DNA of 64,000 nt from Nocardioides sp. dk884 (GCF_009557055.1 NZ_CP045649.1:434001-498000); one strand, 5' to 3'. Shown: positions 7,924 to 16,386, numbered from the stretch's first letter. The notes: a model not told the origin generated them from the sequence alone. Numbers and translations: made by a program.

Positions 7924-9113
7924 GCCCCTGCCCTCCTGTTCTCACCGCGCGGGAGCCCGAGGATGCGCTCCGCGACGATGTTGCGCTGGATCTCGTTGGT
8001 GCCCGCGTAGATCGGGCCGGCCAGCGAGAAGAGATGGTCGTCCACCCAGCTGCCCCCGGAGGGGGCGCCGGGCCCGCGCAGCTCGGCCTCGGGGCCGAGC
8101 AGGTCGAGCGCGGTCTCGTGCAGCTCGAGGTCGAGCTCGGACCAGAAGAGCTTGTTGACCGAGCCGTCGGCGCCCATGTCGCCGCCGCCGGCGAGCTTGT
8201 CGACGGTGCCCCAGGTGTAGAGGCGGTAGGCCTCCGCGCCGATCCAGGCGTCGACCACGCGGTCGCGCAGGTGCGGGGCGTCCGCGCCGCGCTCGGCCCA
8301 CAGGTCGAGCAGCCGGTCGGCGGCGGCCATGAAGCGGCCCGGTGCGCGCAGCGAGAGGCCGCGCTCGTTGCCGGCGGTGCTCATCGCGACCCGCCACCCG
8401 TCGCCCACGCCGCCGAGGACGTCGGCGTCGGGGACGAAGACGTCGTCGAAGAAGATCTCCGCGAAGCCGGCGTCGCCGTCGAGCTGGTGCACCGGGCGCA
8501 CGGTGATGCCGGGGACGTCGAGGGGGAAGGTCATGTAGGTCAGGCCCCGGTGGCGCGCGGCCTCCGGGTCGGTGCGGAACAGGCCGAAGCCGCGGTCGGC
8601 GAACGGCGCGCGCGAGCTCCAGGTCTTCTGCCCGCTGAGCACCCAGCCGCCGCGCTCGTCGTCGCGTACGGCGCGCGAGCGGATGCCGGCCAGGTCGGAT
8701 CCGGCCTCGGGCTCCGACCAGGCCTGGGCCCAGATCAGCGAGCCGTCGGTCATCGGGCGCAGCCAGCGCTCCTGCTGCTCGGGGGTGCCATGCTCGAAGA
8801 TGATCGGCGCGAGCAGCGAGATGCCGTTCTGGGCGATGCGGGTGGGGGCACCGGCGAGGTAGTACTCCTCCTCGAAGATGACCCACTCGGTCAGCGAGGC
8901 CTCGCGGCCGCCGTACTGCTCGGGCCAGGCGACGACCGACCAGCGGCCCTCGGCGAGCGTCGCCTCCCAGGCGCGGTGCAGGGCGGCGCCCTCGTCGGTG
9001 TCCATCGACGGCAGTCGGCCGGGGTTGTGGGCGGCCAGCCACTCACGCGCCTCCGCGCGGAAGGCCCGCTCGGAGTCGGTGAGCTCGGGGCCCTCGGGGT
9101 GGGTGTGGCTCAT
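7920..9113 (-). CDS. fadE31: FadE31-like acyl-CoA dehydrogenase
   Basis: A 397-aa full-length acyl-CoA dehydrogenase. Seen in order: WPEQYGGREASLTEWVIFEEEY, the flavin-contact motif AQAWSEPEAGSDLA, SGQKTWSSRAPFADRGFGLF, and the ending SLAGPIYAGTNEIQRNIVAE. These agree closely with mycobacterial FadE31 as I remember it. The start is the ATG at 9113, overlapping the crotonase stop by 4 bp; longer in-frame extensions run antisense through that gene. It is the only one of the three adjacent FadEs with a complete canonical dehydrogenase pattern, so it may be the FAD-binding partner. Confidence 0.88.
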   Translation of the reverse strand: MSHTHPEGPELTDSERAFRAEAREWLAAHNPGRLPSMDTDEGAALHRAWEATLAEGRWSVVAWPEQYGGREASLTEWVIFEEEYYLAGAPTRIAQNGISLLAPIIFEHGTPEQQERWLRPMTDGSLIWAQAWSEPEAGSDLAGIRSRAVRDDERGGWVLSGQKTWSSRAPFADRGFGLFRTDPEAARHRGLTYMTFPLDVPGITVRPVHQLDGDAGFAEIFFDDVFVPDADVLGGVGDGWRVAMSTAGNERGLSLRAPGRFMAAADRLLDLWAERGADAPHLRDRVVDAWIGAEAYRLYTWGTVDKLAGGGDMGADGSVNKLFWSELDLELHETALDLLGPEAELRGPGAPSGGSWVDDHLFSLAGPIYAGTNEIQRNIVAERILGLPRGENRRAGA

Positions 9114-10015
9114 GCGTGGCTCACCGTGTCCTTTCCTGCAGCCTGGGCTGCGGCCTGCTTGCCGGCCTTGGCCATGGCGCGGCTGTCGAGGCCGGCCAGG
9201 GAGTCGCGGCCGACCTCGGCGTTGTGGGCGTGGGCGGCGTGGTGCAGGCCGAAGACCGAGTCCATCCCGGCCCGCAGGCCCATCAGGTCCTCGGCCTGGT
9301 TGACCGCCTTCTTGGTCAGCGCGAGCCCAAGGCGCGGCATCGCCGCGATCCGGTCGGCCATGGCGAGGGTGAAGTCCTCGAGCTCGGCGCGCGGCACGAC
9401 GTGGTTGACCATGCCGAGCTCCTTGGCGCGCTGCGCCGGGAACCGGTCGGCGGTGTAGAGGAACTCCTTGGCGGCGCGCGGGTTCATCACCCACGGGTGG
9501 GCGAAGTACTCCACGCCCGGGATGCCCATGCGCACGACCGGGTCGGCGAAGAAGGCGTCCTCGGAGGCGATGATGAAGTCGCAGGACCAGGCGAGCATCA
9601 GCCCGCCGGCGATGCAGGCGCCCTGCACCATCGCGATCATCGGCTTGGGGGTCTCGGCCCAGCGCCGGCACATGCCGAGGTAGACCTCGGACTCGCGCGC
9701 GAAGCGGGACTCCACGCCCTCGGTGCCGACGTGGTCCCAGTGGATGACGGCCTTCCGGTCGAAGGACTCATCGATGTCGCGGCCCGGCGTACCGATGTCG
9801 TGGCCGCCGCTGAAGTGCTTGCCGGCGCCCGCGAGCACGATCACCTTGACCGCGTCGTCGTCGACCGCGCGCACGAAGGCGGCGTCGAGCGCGTAGGTCA
9901 TCTTCGAGTTCTGGGCGTTGGTGTACTCGGGGCGGTTCAGGGTCACGACGGCGACGCTGCCGCGCACCTCGTAGGTGACGACGGGCGCTTCGTCGTAGCT
10001 CTCTTCGTCGCTCAC
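9110..10015 (-). CDS. Enoyl-CoA hydratase/isomerase (crotonase) of the KstR2-type operon
   Basis: A 301-aa crotonase-superfamily protein. The oxyanion-hole strand GKHFSGGHDIG and the second motif ACIAGGLMLAWSCDFIIAS are intact; the usual catalytic Glu pair is not obvious, since the region after ADPVVRMG carries IPGVEYFAHP. The C-terminus has an Ala/Lys-rich tail of about 30 residues beyond the standard fold. GTG start with GGAGGAG 6 bases upstream. It is the first gene of the operon leading to fadE31-33 and lies next to a full KstR2 operator. It is not EchA20, which is at 17557. Its step in ring degradation is unassigned. Confidence 0.85.
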   Translation of the reverse strand: MSDEESYDEAPVVTYEVRGSVAVVTLNRPEYTNAQNSKMTYALDAAFVRAVDDDAVKVIVLAGAGKHFSGGHDIGTPGRDIDESFDRKAVIHWDHVGTEGVESRFARESEVYLGMCRRWAETPKPMIAMVQGACIAGGLMLAWSCDFIIASEDAFFADPVVRMGIPGVEYFAHPWVMNPRAAKEFLYTADRFPAQRAKELGMVNHVVPRAELEDFTLAMADRIAAMPRLGLALTKKAVNQAEDLMGLRAGMDSVFGLHHAAHAHNAEVGRDSLAGLDSRAMAKAGKQAAAQAAGKDTVSHA

Positions 10016-10057
10016 TTCTTCTCCTCCGCGGGGGGCCTGTCGCGACGCACACTACCA

Positions 10058-10071
10058 AACAAGTGCTTGGT
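10058..10071. promoter_or_regulatory. KstR2 operator in the crotonase/fadE30 divergent promoter
   Basis: AACAAGTGCTTGGT matches AnCAAGnnCTTGnT fully and sits within a longer dyad (ACCAAACAAG...CTTGGTTTGGT, 10054-10075). It separates two oppositely directed operons by about 115 bp, so it can repress both. Confidence 0.85.
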
Positions 10072-10129
10072 TTGGTAACGTGGTTGGCACACATTCCGGC
10101 GGTCGCGCCGGGTGAATCGGAGGCATCGA

Positions 10130-11311
10130 GTGGACCTGAGCTATTCCGCGGAGGACGAGCAGTTCCGCGCCGAGGTGCGCGAGTGGCTCGCCGACAACCT
10201 CGTCGGCGAGTTCGCCGCCATCAAGGGGCGCGGTGGATCCGGGCGCGAGCACGAGTTCCACGAGGAGCGGGTCGCCTGGAACCAGCACCTGGCCAAGCAC
10301 GGGTGGACCTGTCTGGGCTGGCCCGTCGAGCACGGCGGGCGCGACCTGCCGCTGTTCCAGCAGGTGATCTTCTATGAGGAGTACGCCCGGGCGAACGCGC
10401 CCGCCGGGGTCAACCACCTCGGCGAGCAGCTGCTCGGCCCGACCCTCATCGCCCACGGCACCGAGGAGCAGAAGCGCCGCTTCCTGCCCGGCATCGTGAA
10501 CGTGACCGAGCTGTGGTGCCAGGGCTACTCCGAGCCCGGCGCCGGCTCCGACCTGGCGGCGGTGCGCTCGCGCGCCGAGCTGCAGGGCGATGAGTGGGTG
10601 ATCAACGGCCAGAAGGTGTGGACCTCGCTGGCCCACCACTCCGACTGGTGCTTCGCGGTCGTGCGCACCGAGCCCGGCTCGCGCCGCCACGCCGGGCTGT
10701 CCTACCTGCTGGTCCCGATGGATCAGCCCGGGGTCGAGGTCCGCCCGATCCTGCAGCTGACCGGCACCTCGGAGTTCAACGAGGTCTTCTTCGACGACGC
10801 CCGCACCGAGGCCGGCCTCGTGGTCGGCGAGCCGGGCGCGGGCTGGGCGGTGGCGATGGCCACCCTCGGCTTCGAGCGCGGCGTCTCCACGATCGGCCAG
10901 CAGGTCGGCTTCGCCCGCGAGCTCGACGGCGTCATCGAGACCGCCCGCCGGGTGGGCACCATCGACGACCCGGTGATCGCCGACCGGATCGCGCAGGCCC
11001 GCGTCGAGCTCGAGGTCATGCGGATCCACGCCCTGCGGACCCTGAGTGCCTACGACTCCGGCTCCAGCGGCCCGGAGGCGTCGGTCTCCAAGCTGCTGTG
11101 GGCGCGGTGGCACCGTGACCTCGGCGAGCTCGCGATGGCCGTGCGCGGCCCGGAGGCGCTGACCCTCGTCGGCGCGCCGTACGAGCTCGACGACCAGCAG
11201 ACCAACTTCTTGTTCAGCCGGGCCGACACGATCTACGGCGGCTCGGATGAGATCCAGCGCAACATCATCGCCGAGCGCGTGCTCGGCCTGCCGAAGGAGC
11301 CCCGCCCATGA
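10130..11311 (+). CDS. fadE30: FadE30-type acyl-CoA dehydrogenase
   Basis: A 393-aa acyl-CoA dehydrogenase that in mycobacteria starts beta-oxidation of the propionyl chain of HIP-CoA (or 5-hydroxy-HIP-CoA). Distinctive segments shared with FadE30 are REWLADNLVGEFAAIKGRGG, GVNHLGEQLLGPTLIA, ELWCQGYSEPGAGSDLA and INGQKVWTSLAHHSDWCF, plus the C-terminal TIYGGSDEIQRNIIAE. GTG at 10130 is preferred over GTG at 10112 because CGGAGG lies 6 bases before it. Its stop overlaps the ipdF start by 4 bp. Confidence 0.9.
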   Translation: MDLSYSAEDEQFRAEVREWLADNLVGEFAAIKGRGGSGREHEFHEERVAWNQHLAKHGWTCLGWPVEHGGRDLPLFQQVIFYEEYARANAPAGVNHLGEQLLGPTLIAHGTEEQKRRFLPGIVNVTELWCQGYSEPGAGSDLAAVRSRAELQGDEWVINGQKVWTSLAHHSDWCFAVVRTEPGSRRHAGLSYLLVPMDQPGVEVRPILQLTGTSEFNEVFFDDARTEAGLVVGEPGAGWAVAMATLGFERGVSTIGQQVGFARELDGVIETARRVGTIDDPVIADRIAQARVELEVMRIHALRTLSAYDSGSSGPEASVSKLLWARWHRDLGELAMAVRGPEALTLVGAPYELDDQQTNFLFSRADTIYGGSDEIQRNIIAERVLGLPKEPRP

Positions 11312-12105
11312 CCAAGCCCGAGCAGCCCACCCCCGACTACGTCCCGGGTCACGACCTGCTCGCCGGACGCGTCGTCGTGGTGACCGCCGCCGCCGGCGCC
11401 GGCATCGGTGCGGCCGTGGCCCGCAAGGTGCTGGAGGAGGGCGCCAAGGCGGTCGTCATCTCCGACACCCACGAGCGCCGCCTGGGCGAGGCGCACGAGC
11501 TCCTGGCCAAGGAGTTCGGCGCGGACCGGGTCGCCTCGATCGTGTGCAACGTGACCAAGCAGGACGACGTGGTCGCCCTGCTCGACGCCGCCGAGCCGTT
11601 CGGCGGGGTCGACGTGATGATCAACAACGCCGGCCTCGGCGGCACCGACGACATCCTCGAGATGCCCGACGAGACCTGGAACCTGGTCCTCGACATCACC
11701 CTGACCGGCACGATGCGCTGCATCCGCGAGGCGGGTCGCCGCTTCGTCGCCGCCGGCAAGAAGGGCGTCATCGTCAACAACTCCTCGGTGATCGGCTGGC
11801 GCTTCCAGGAGGGCCAGTCCCACTACGCCGCCGCGAAGGCCGGTGTGAAGGCGCTGACCCGCTCGGCGGCCGCCGACCTGGCGGCGTACGGCATCCGGGT
11901 CAACGCGGTCTCGCCGAGCCTGGCCATGCACCCGTTCCTGGAGAAGGTCACCACCCCCGAGCTGCTCGCCGAGCTCAAGGGCAAGGAGGCCTTCGGCCGC
12001 GCTGCGGCACCGTGGGAGATCGCCAACGTCATGGTCTTCTTGGCCAGCGACTACTCCAGCTACATGACCGGCGAGGTCCTCGCCGTGTCCAGCCAGCACG
12101 CCTGA
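11308..12105 (+). CDS. ipdF: IpdF, SDR dehydrogenase for the 5-hydroxyl of ring C/D intermediates
   Basis: A 265-aa short-chain dehydrogenase. The nucleotide-binding motif is TAAAGAGIG near residue 29 (the TGxxxGIG Thr-Gly is replaced by Ala-Ala, as I recall also for mycobacterial IpdF), NNAGLGG follows near 106, catalytic Ser is in NNSSVIGW, and the YAAAK motif is near 172. The opening TPDYVPGHDLL and ending ASDYSSYMTGEVLAVSSQH match IpdF strongly. IpdF was shown to act with IpdC and EchA20 to convert 5-OH HIC-CoA to COCHEA-CoA. Coupled by ATGA to fadE30. Confidence 0.9.
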   Translation: MTKPEQPTPDYVPGHDLLAGRVVVVTAAAGAGIGAAVARKVLEEGAKAVVISDTHERRLGEAHELLAKEFGADRVASIVCNVTKQDDVVALLDAAEPFGGVDVMINNAGLGGTDDILEMPDETWNLVLDITLTGTMRCIREAGRRFVAAGKKGVIVNNSSVIGWRFQEGQSHYAAAKAGVKALTRSAAADLAAYGIRVNAVSPSLAMHPFLEKVTTPELLAELKGKEAFGRAAAPWEIANVMVFLASDYSSYMTGEVLAVSSQHA

Positions 12106-12138
12106 CCCCCGAGCAACCCGAGTACGAGGAGAACCGAC

Positions 12139-13302
12139 ATGGCTGAGGCCTACATCGTCGACGCCGTCCGCACCCCGGTCGGCAAGCGCGGCGGCTCGCT
12201 CGCGTCCATGCACTCCGCCGACCTCGGTGGGCACGTGCTGAAGTCCCTCATCGAGCGCACCGGCGTCGACGCCGGTGCGGTGGACGACGTGATCATGGGC
12301 TGCTGCGACACCATCGGCTCGCAGGCCGGCGACGTCGCTCGTACGGCGTGGCTGGTGGCCGGGCTGCCCGACCACGTGCCCGGCGTGACCATCGACCGCC
12401 AGTGCGGCTCCTCCCAGCAGGCCGTGCACTTCGCGGCCCAGGGAGTCATGTCCGGCACCCAGGACCTGGTGGTCGCCGGCGGGCTGCAGAACATGTCCGC
12501 GATCCCGATCTCCGCGGCGATGCTGGTGGCGCAGCAGTACGGCTTCACCACGCCGTTCGCGGAGTCGTCGGGCTGGCGGGCGCGCTACGGCGACGTCGAG
12601 GTCAGCCAGTTCAACTCTGCCGAGATGATCGCGGAGAAGTGGGACTGCAGCCGCGAGGACATGGAGCGCTACGCGCTGGCCTCGCACCAGCGCGCGAAGG
12701 CCGCGATCGCCGAGGGCCGCTTCGAGCGCGAGATCGCGCCGGTCACGCTGGCCGACGGCACGGTCTTCAGCACCGACGAGTGCCCGCGCGAGACCTCGCT
12801 GGAGAAGATGGCCGGGCTCAACCCGCTCGCCCCCGGCGGCCGGATCACCGCCGGTGTCGCCTCGCAGATCTGCGACGGCGCCTCGGCGATGCTGATCGCC
12901 TCCGAGCAGGCGGTCAAGGACCACGGGCTCACCCCGCGGGCCCGCATCCACCACCTCTCGGTGCGCGGCGACGACCCGATCTGGATGCTCACCGGCCCGA
13001 TCGGCGCCACCAAGCACGCGCTGGCCAAGACCGGCATGAGCATCGAGGACATCGACCTCTTCGAGTGCAACGAGGCGTTCGCCTCGGTCGTGCTGGCCTG
13101 GATGAAGGAGACCGGCGCGCCGCACGAGAAGGTCAACGTCAACGGCGGCGGCATCGCGCTGGGTCACCCCATCGGCGCCACCGGCACCCGCCTGATGACG
13201 ACCATGCTCCACGAGCTCGAGCGCACCGGCGGCCGCTTCGGCCTGCAGACGATGTGCGAGGGCGGCGGTCAGGCGAACGTGACGATCATCGAGCGCCTCT
13301 GA
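12139..13302 (+). CDS. fadA6: FadA6-type thiolase
   Basis: A 387-aa thiolase with Cys89 (DRQCGSSQQAV), His at about 343 (IALGHPIGATG) and Cys at about 373 (TMCEGGGQANV). The DAVRTPVGKRGG opening, the GDVEVSQF segment and the ending GGRFGLQTMCEGGG.ANVTIIERL match mycobacterial FadA6. It would thiolytically shorten acyl-CoAs produced after ring opening. RBS GAGGAG lies 7 bases before the ATG. Last gene of the fadE30-ipdF-fadA6 operon, followed by a clear hairpin. Confidence 0.9.
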   Translation: MAEAYIVDAVRTPVGKRGGSLASMHSADLGGHVLKSLIERTGVDAGAVDDVIMGCCDTIGSQAGDVARTAWLVAGLPDHVPGVTIDRQCGSSQQAVHFAAQGVMSGTQDLVVAGGLQNMSAIPISAAMLVAQQYGFTTPFAESSGWRARYGDVEVSQFNSAEMIAEKWDCSREDMERYALASHQRAKAAIAEGRFEREIAPVTLADGTVFSTDECPRETSLEKMAGLNPLAPGGRITAGVASQICDGASAMLIASEQAVKDHGLTPRARIHHLSVRGDDPIWMLTGPIGATKHALAKTGMSIEDIDLFECNEAFASVVLAWMKETGAPHEKVNVNGGGIALGHPIGATGTRLMTTMLHELERTGGRFGLQTMCEGGGQANVTIIERL

Positions 13303-13336
13303 GGGTCGGCTCCGTCGGCCGAGGCCGTCGAGACCA

Positions 13337-13373
13337 CGCAGGGCGGTCATCCCACAGGGGTGGCCGCCCTGCG
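13337..13373. terminator. Terminator hairpin after fadA6
   Basis: Perfect 10-bp inverted repeat (13337-13346 with 13364-13373), loop of 17 bases, between convergent fadA6 and the VOC gene. Confidence 0.75.
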
Positions 13374-13380
13374 GCGTTCC

Positions 13381-13815
13381 TCAGTCGAGGCAGAACTCGT
13401 TGCCCTCGACGTCCTGCATGACCAGGCACGACTCGTTCTCCTCGTCGGCCTCCAGCAGGCGCACGCGGGTCGCGCCGAGCGGCAGCAGCCGGGCGCACTC
13501 GGCCTCGAGCGCGGCGAGGCGCTCCTCGCCCACGAGGCCGGTGCCGACCCGCACGTCGAGGTGGAGCCGGTTCTTGACGACCTTTCCTTCGGGCACGCGC
13601 TGGAAGTACAGCCGCGGGCCGACCCCGGCGGGGTCCACGCACGCGAACGCCGAGCCGCGCTGCTCCGGCGGGAGCGTGCGGTCGAACTCCTCCCAGCTGT
13701 CGAAGCCGGGCGGGGGCGGTGGCACGACGTAGCCCAGCACCTCGCACCAGAAGCGGGCCACGCGCTCGGGCTCCGCGCAGTCGAAGGTGACCTGGAACTC
13801 TCTCGCCGCAGCCAT
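13381..13815 (-). CDS. VOC/glyoxalase-fold protein
   Basis: A 144-aa single-domain protein of the vicinal-oxygen-chelate superfamily (glyoxalase-like domain, PF18029 type). It starts FQVTFDCAEPERVARFWCEVLGY, has KNRLHLDVRV in the middle and ends CLVMQDVEGNEFCLD, the paired beta-alpha-beta-beta-beta modules of the fold. The ATG at 13815 is chosen because an upstream extension contains no homologous sequence. It is not operonic with the steroid genes: it faces fadA6 across a terminator. Substrate unknown. Confidence 0.82.
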   Translation of the reverse strand: MAAAREFQVTFDCAEPERVARFWCEVLGYVVPPPPPGFDSWEEFDRTLPPEQRGSAFACVDPAGVGPRLYFQRVPEGKVVKNRLHLDVRVGTGLVGEERLAALEAECARLLPLGATRVRLLEADEENESCLVMQDVEGNEFCLD

Positions 13816-13990
13816 CGGGCCACGGTAGCGACGGCGGGCCGCCTCGTCATGCCCCTGGGTGAGCGTCAGGCTGGATCGGTATGCCATCCGCCCAGGCGTG
13901 GCCGCGTGGAGGTGGTAACAAAGCGACGGGTTCGGCGGTGGGGAAGACCTGCTGGGTGAGGGGCAATGAGCACGAATTCCACATGTCACG

Positions 13991-14009
13991 TGTGGATAAG
14001 TTGTCCACA
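13991..14009. promoter_or_regulatory. Inverted pair of DnaA-box-like 9-mers
   Basis: TGTGGATAA at 13991-13999 is the exact complement of the classical DnaA box TTATCCACA; TTGTCCACA at 14001-14009 is the form usual in actinobacteria. Separated by one base, they form a near-perfect 19-bp palindrome, about 100 bp upstream of the DUF222-HNH gene. The site could bind DnaA or simply be an operator for another protein. Confidence 0.55.
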
Positions 14010-14045
14010 TTCATACCTCACCAGTTTTGACTAGGTGGGACCCAT

Positions 14046-14061
14046 TCGAACAGAGGTATCA
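14046..14061 (+). promoter_or_regulatory. Possible degenerate SOS (LexA) box upstream of the HNH gene
   Basis: The left half TCGAAC matches the actinobacterial SOS box TCGAACnnnnGTTCGA, but the right half (GTATCA) agrees at only 3 of 6 positions. It is mentioned because several mycobacterial 13E12/DUF222 genes are LexA-controlled; the match itself is weak. Confidence 0.25.
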
Positions 14062-14109
14062 TTGGCGTAGCGGTGAAGGACGCCGCTCCACCTTTCTCGG
14101 GAGGCGTCG

Positions 14110-15378
14110 ATGGCCGGCCTGGCTCATCCCTACGTCGCCGGTCTGGAGCGCGTGGAGGCCGAGCTGGATGAGCTCGCGGGCCTGGATCCGGGGTTCTTGT
14201 CGCTGGCCGACAAACGGCAGGCGCTGTTGTCGATGGCACGGGTGTCCTCGCGGGCGCAGGCTCTCGAGTCGCGGGTGATCGCGTGCGCCGAGGACGTGGC
14301 GGACGCCGAGGGGTTCCGAGATGCGGCCGCGTGGCTGGCTCATCGCGCGCACGCCTCGAGCACCTCGGTGCGACGCGCGCAGCGGCTCGGCCTCGCCTGC
14401 GAGCAGCGCTGGCACCGGGTCGGGGCCGCGCTGGGCGAGGGCCGAATGAGCATCGACCAGGGCCATGTCGTTGTCGCGGCCCTGGACGAGGTCTGCTGCG
14501 CCGGCCGACTGCTCGAGGCGACCGCCGCGGAGTGGGCCGACGTGCTGGTCCGCGCGGAGGCCTACCTGGTGGAACAGGCGGTCGACTTCGGGCCGCGGGC
14601 GCTGCAGCGGTTGGGTGAGCGACTGCTCGAGGTGGTGGCACCGGAGTGGGTGGACGAGTTGGAGGAGCGTCGGCTGCGTGATGCGGAGCGGGCGGCGCGC
14701 CGGCGTACGACCTTGAAGGTGCAGCGCCTCGGCGATGGGACGGCGCTCATCAAGGCGCGGGTGCCGGAGTCGGTGGCGTTGCGGTTGACCACGTTGCTGG
14801 AGTCATTCGCCAACCCGCGCCGTGAGGACGCCGAGACCGCGGAGCCCGGTGCCGATGGGCGGCGGGTGCCCTATGAGCGGCGGCTGGGTGAGGCGTTCTG
14901 CAGCTTGTTGGAGTCACTGGACCCGTCCCGGCTGCCGCTGCACGGCGGCGATGCCACCGCGGTGGTGATCACGATGGATCTGGCGGCACTGGTCGAGGGA
15001 CTGGGATCCGCGACGCTGGCCGATGGCTCCCGCATCACCGCGGGAGAGGCTCGGCGCCTCGCGTGCGCCGCCAACCTGGTGCCGGCCGTGCTCGACACCC
15101 GTTCGGTCCCACTGGACCTGGGTCGCGCGACCCGGCTCTTCAGTCCGGGCCAGAGAAAAGCTCTGGCAATTCGGGACCGGGAATGCCGGGCGAGCGGCTG
15201 TTCGATTCCCGCGACGTGGTGCGAGGCGCATCATCTGCGGCCGTGGTCGGAGGGCGGGAAGACCGATCTCGAGAATGGGTTGCTGCTCTGCAGTCATCAC
15301 CATCATCTGGTCCATGACGACCGTTATCTGCATGAGCGGATGCCGAACGGCGACCTTCGGTTCGCTCGGCGGACGTAG
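14110..15378 (+). CDS. 13E12-type DUF222 protein with C-terminal HNH endonuclease domain
   Basis: A 422-aa protein of the 13E12 repeat family common in actinobacteria. A DUF222 helical region fills about residues 10-290. The C-terminal HNH domain is intact: CRASGCSIPATWCEAHHLRPW with paired cysteines, then NGLLLCSHHHHLVHDD, giving the H-N-H metal-binding set. The ATG follows GGGAGG at 5-6 bases. Members are often multi-copy and linked to mobile DNA or SOS response, but their function is not established. It sits with unrelated genes that split the steroid cluster, consistent with insertion of an island here (inference). Confidence 0.88.
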   Translation: MAGLAHPYVAGLERVEAELDELAGLDPGFLSLADKRQALLSMARVSSRAQALESRVIACAEDVADAEGFRDAAAWLAHRAHASSTSVRRAQRLGLACEQRWHRVGAALGEGRMSIDQGHVVVAALDEVCCAGRLLEATAAEWADVLVRAEAYLVEQAVDFGPRALQRLGERLLEVVAPEWVDELEERRLRDAERAARRRTTLKVQRLGDGTALIKARVPESVALRLTTLLESFANPRREDAETAEPGADGRRVPYERRLGEAFCSLLESLDPSRLPLHGGDATAVVITMDLAALVEGLGSATLADGSRITAGEARRLACAANLVPAVLDTRSVPLDLGRATRLFSPGQRKALAIRDRECRASGCSIPATWCEAHHLRPWSEGGKTDLENGLLLCSHHHHLVHDDRYLHERMPNGDLRFARRT

Positions 15379-15428
15379 ACACGCGAGGGCCGGGCAGCCG
15401 GGGCTAGGTGCTGGGTGGGCGTGCCGAG

Positions 15429-15686
15429 TCAGAAGGCGCCGCCGCCGCCTCCGCCGCCGTTGTTGAGGTCGGGGTGGTACGCCGGCCACTGCCGGGGAGC
15501 AGGGTCCTTGCCCGCGTCGCTGCGCTTGGCCCGGGTGGCGGCGTCGGGGGTGTCGCCGTCCGCGCCGGGGCTGTTCGGGTAGGGGACCGGGGTGGCGAGG
15601 GCCTTCTTCAGGTTCTCGCTCCTGCGCCAGTCCCAGGCCAGCGCGCCGGTCACGACGACGCCGGTGCCGATGAGGAAACCGAGCAT
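15429..15686 (-). CDS. Small membrane-anchored protein, unknown function
   Basis: An 85-aa protein not recognised as a known family. Residues 1-20 (MLGFLIGTGVVVTGALAWDW) form one transmembrane segment. A charged linker of about 45 residues follows and the tail ends NNGGGGGGGAF. The ATG at 15686 has GGGAGAG 5 bases upstream. Longer in-frame extensions to 16142 are antisense to the GNAT gene and lack support. The poly-Gly end is encoded by a GCC-repeat run at 15434-15460, which could vary in length. Confidence 0.65.
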   Translation of the reverse strand: MLGFLIGTGVVVTGALAWDWRRSENLKKALATPVPYPNSPGADGDTPDAATRAKRSDAGKDPAPRQWPAYHPDLNNGGGGGGGAF

Positions 15687-15824
15687 GTGGCTCTCCCTGC
15701 GTCGGTGGGCCCGATGGTTCCGGCTCCGTGGGTGCTCAGCACCGTAGCGGCGGACGGGGGATCGGAGAACCCCCGTGGCGCCGAGGCGGGCGCCCGGGGC
15801 CGGCGCCGTTCGTAGACTCGGCCC

Positions 15825-16376
15825 ATGCCGAGCCCCATGTTCACCCGTGACCTCGGTGCCGGCTACGTGCTGGCGCTGCTCGATGAGTCCTCGGTGCCTG
15901 CGGTCCACCAGCTGACGCTGGAGAACCGCGAGCGGTTGCGCCGGTGGGAGCACTGGGCCCATGAGGAGCTGACCGAGGAGGGCCAGCGCGCCTATGTGCG
16001 AGCGCAGCTCGCGGAGTGGGTCGAGGGGCGCAACGTCCCGTGCGTGATCCTGGCCGGCGACACGGTCGTCGGTGCCGCCGGCGCGCGCATCGACCACTAC
16101 ACCGGCACCGCCGAGCTCGGCTGCTGGATCGACGCGGCGCACGAGGGACGGGGCGCGGTCTCGCGAGCGCTCACGTCACTGCTCGGGATGCTCTTCGACG
16201 AGCGCAGGATCGCCCGCGTCGAGATCCGCACCGACGTCGACAACGCGCGCAGCCGAGTGATGGCGGAGCGCCTCGGCTTCACCTATGACGGCACGCTGCG
16301 CTCGGCGATGTGGGTGGGCGAGGAGCGCCGCGACGTCGCGGTCTACGGGCTGCTCGCCGAGACCTGGGCGGCCTGA
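15825..16376 (+). CDS. GNAT acetyltransferase, RimJ/RimL-like
   Basis: A 183-aa GNAT of the type that acetylates ribosomal-protein N-termini or related amines. The acetyl-CoA-binding strand region is ELGCWIDAAHEGRGAVSRAL near residues 104-123 (Q/RxxGxG/A pattern slightly altered), followed by RVEIRTDVDNARSRVMAERLGFTYDG, the usual RimL motif. TAGACT about 7 bases before the ATG and no Shine-Dalgarno sequence suggest a leaderless transcript. Monocistronic, ending in a strong hairpin. Confidence 0.85.
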   Translation: MPSPMFTRDLGAGYVLALLDESSVPAVHQLTLENRERLRRWEHWAHEELTEEGQRAYVRAQLAEWVEGRNVPCVILAGDTVVGAAGARIDHYTGTAELGCWIDAAHEGRGAVSRALTSLLGMLFDERRIARVEIRTDVDNARSRVMAERLGFTYDGTLRSAMWVGEERRDVAVYGLLAETWAA

Positions 16377-16386
16377 GACGACGCAC

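Noticed and set aside
13991..14009. DnaA boxes as a chromosome replication origin
   Set aside because: Only two boxes, no AT-rich unwinding region, and no dnaA, dnaN or recF nearby.
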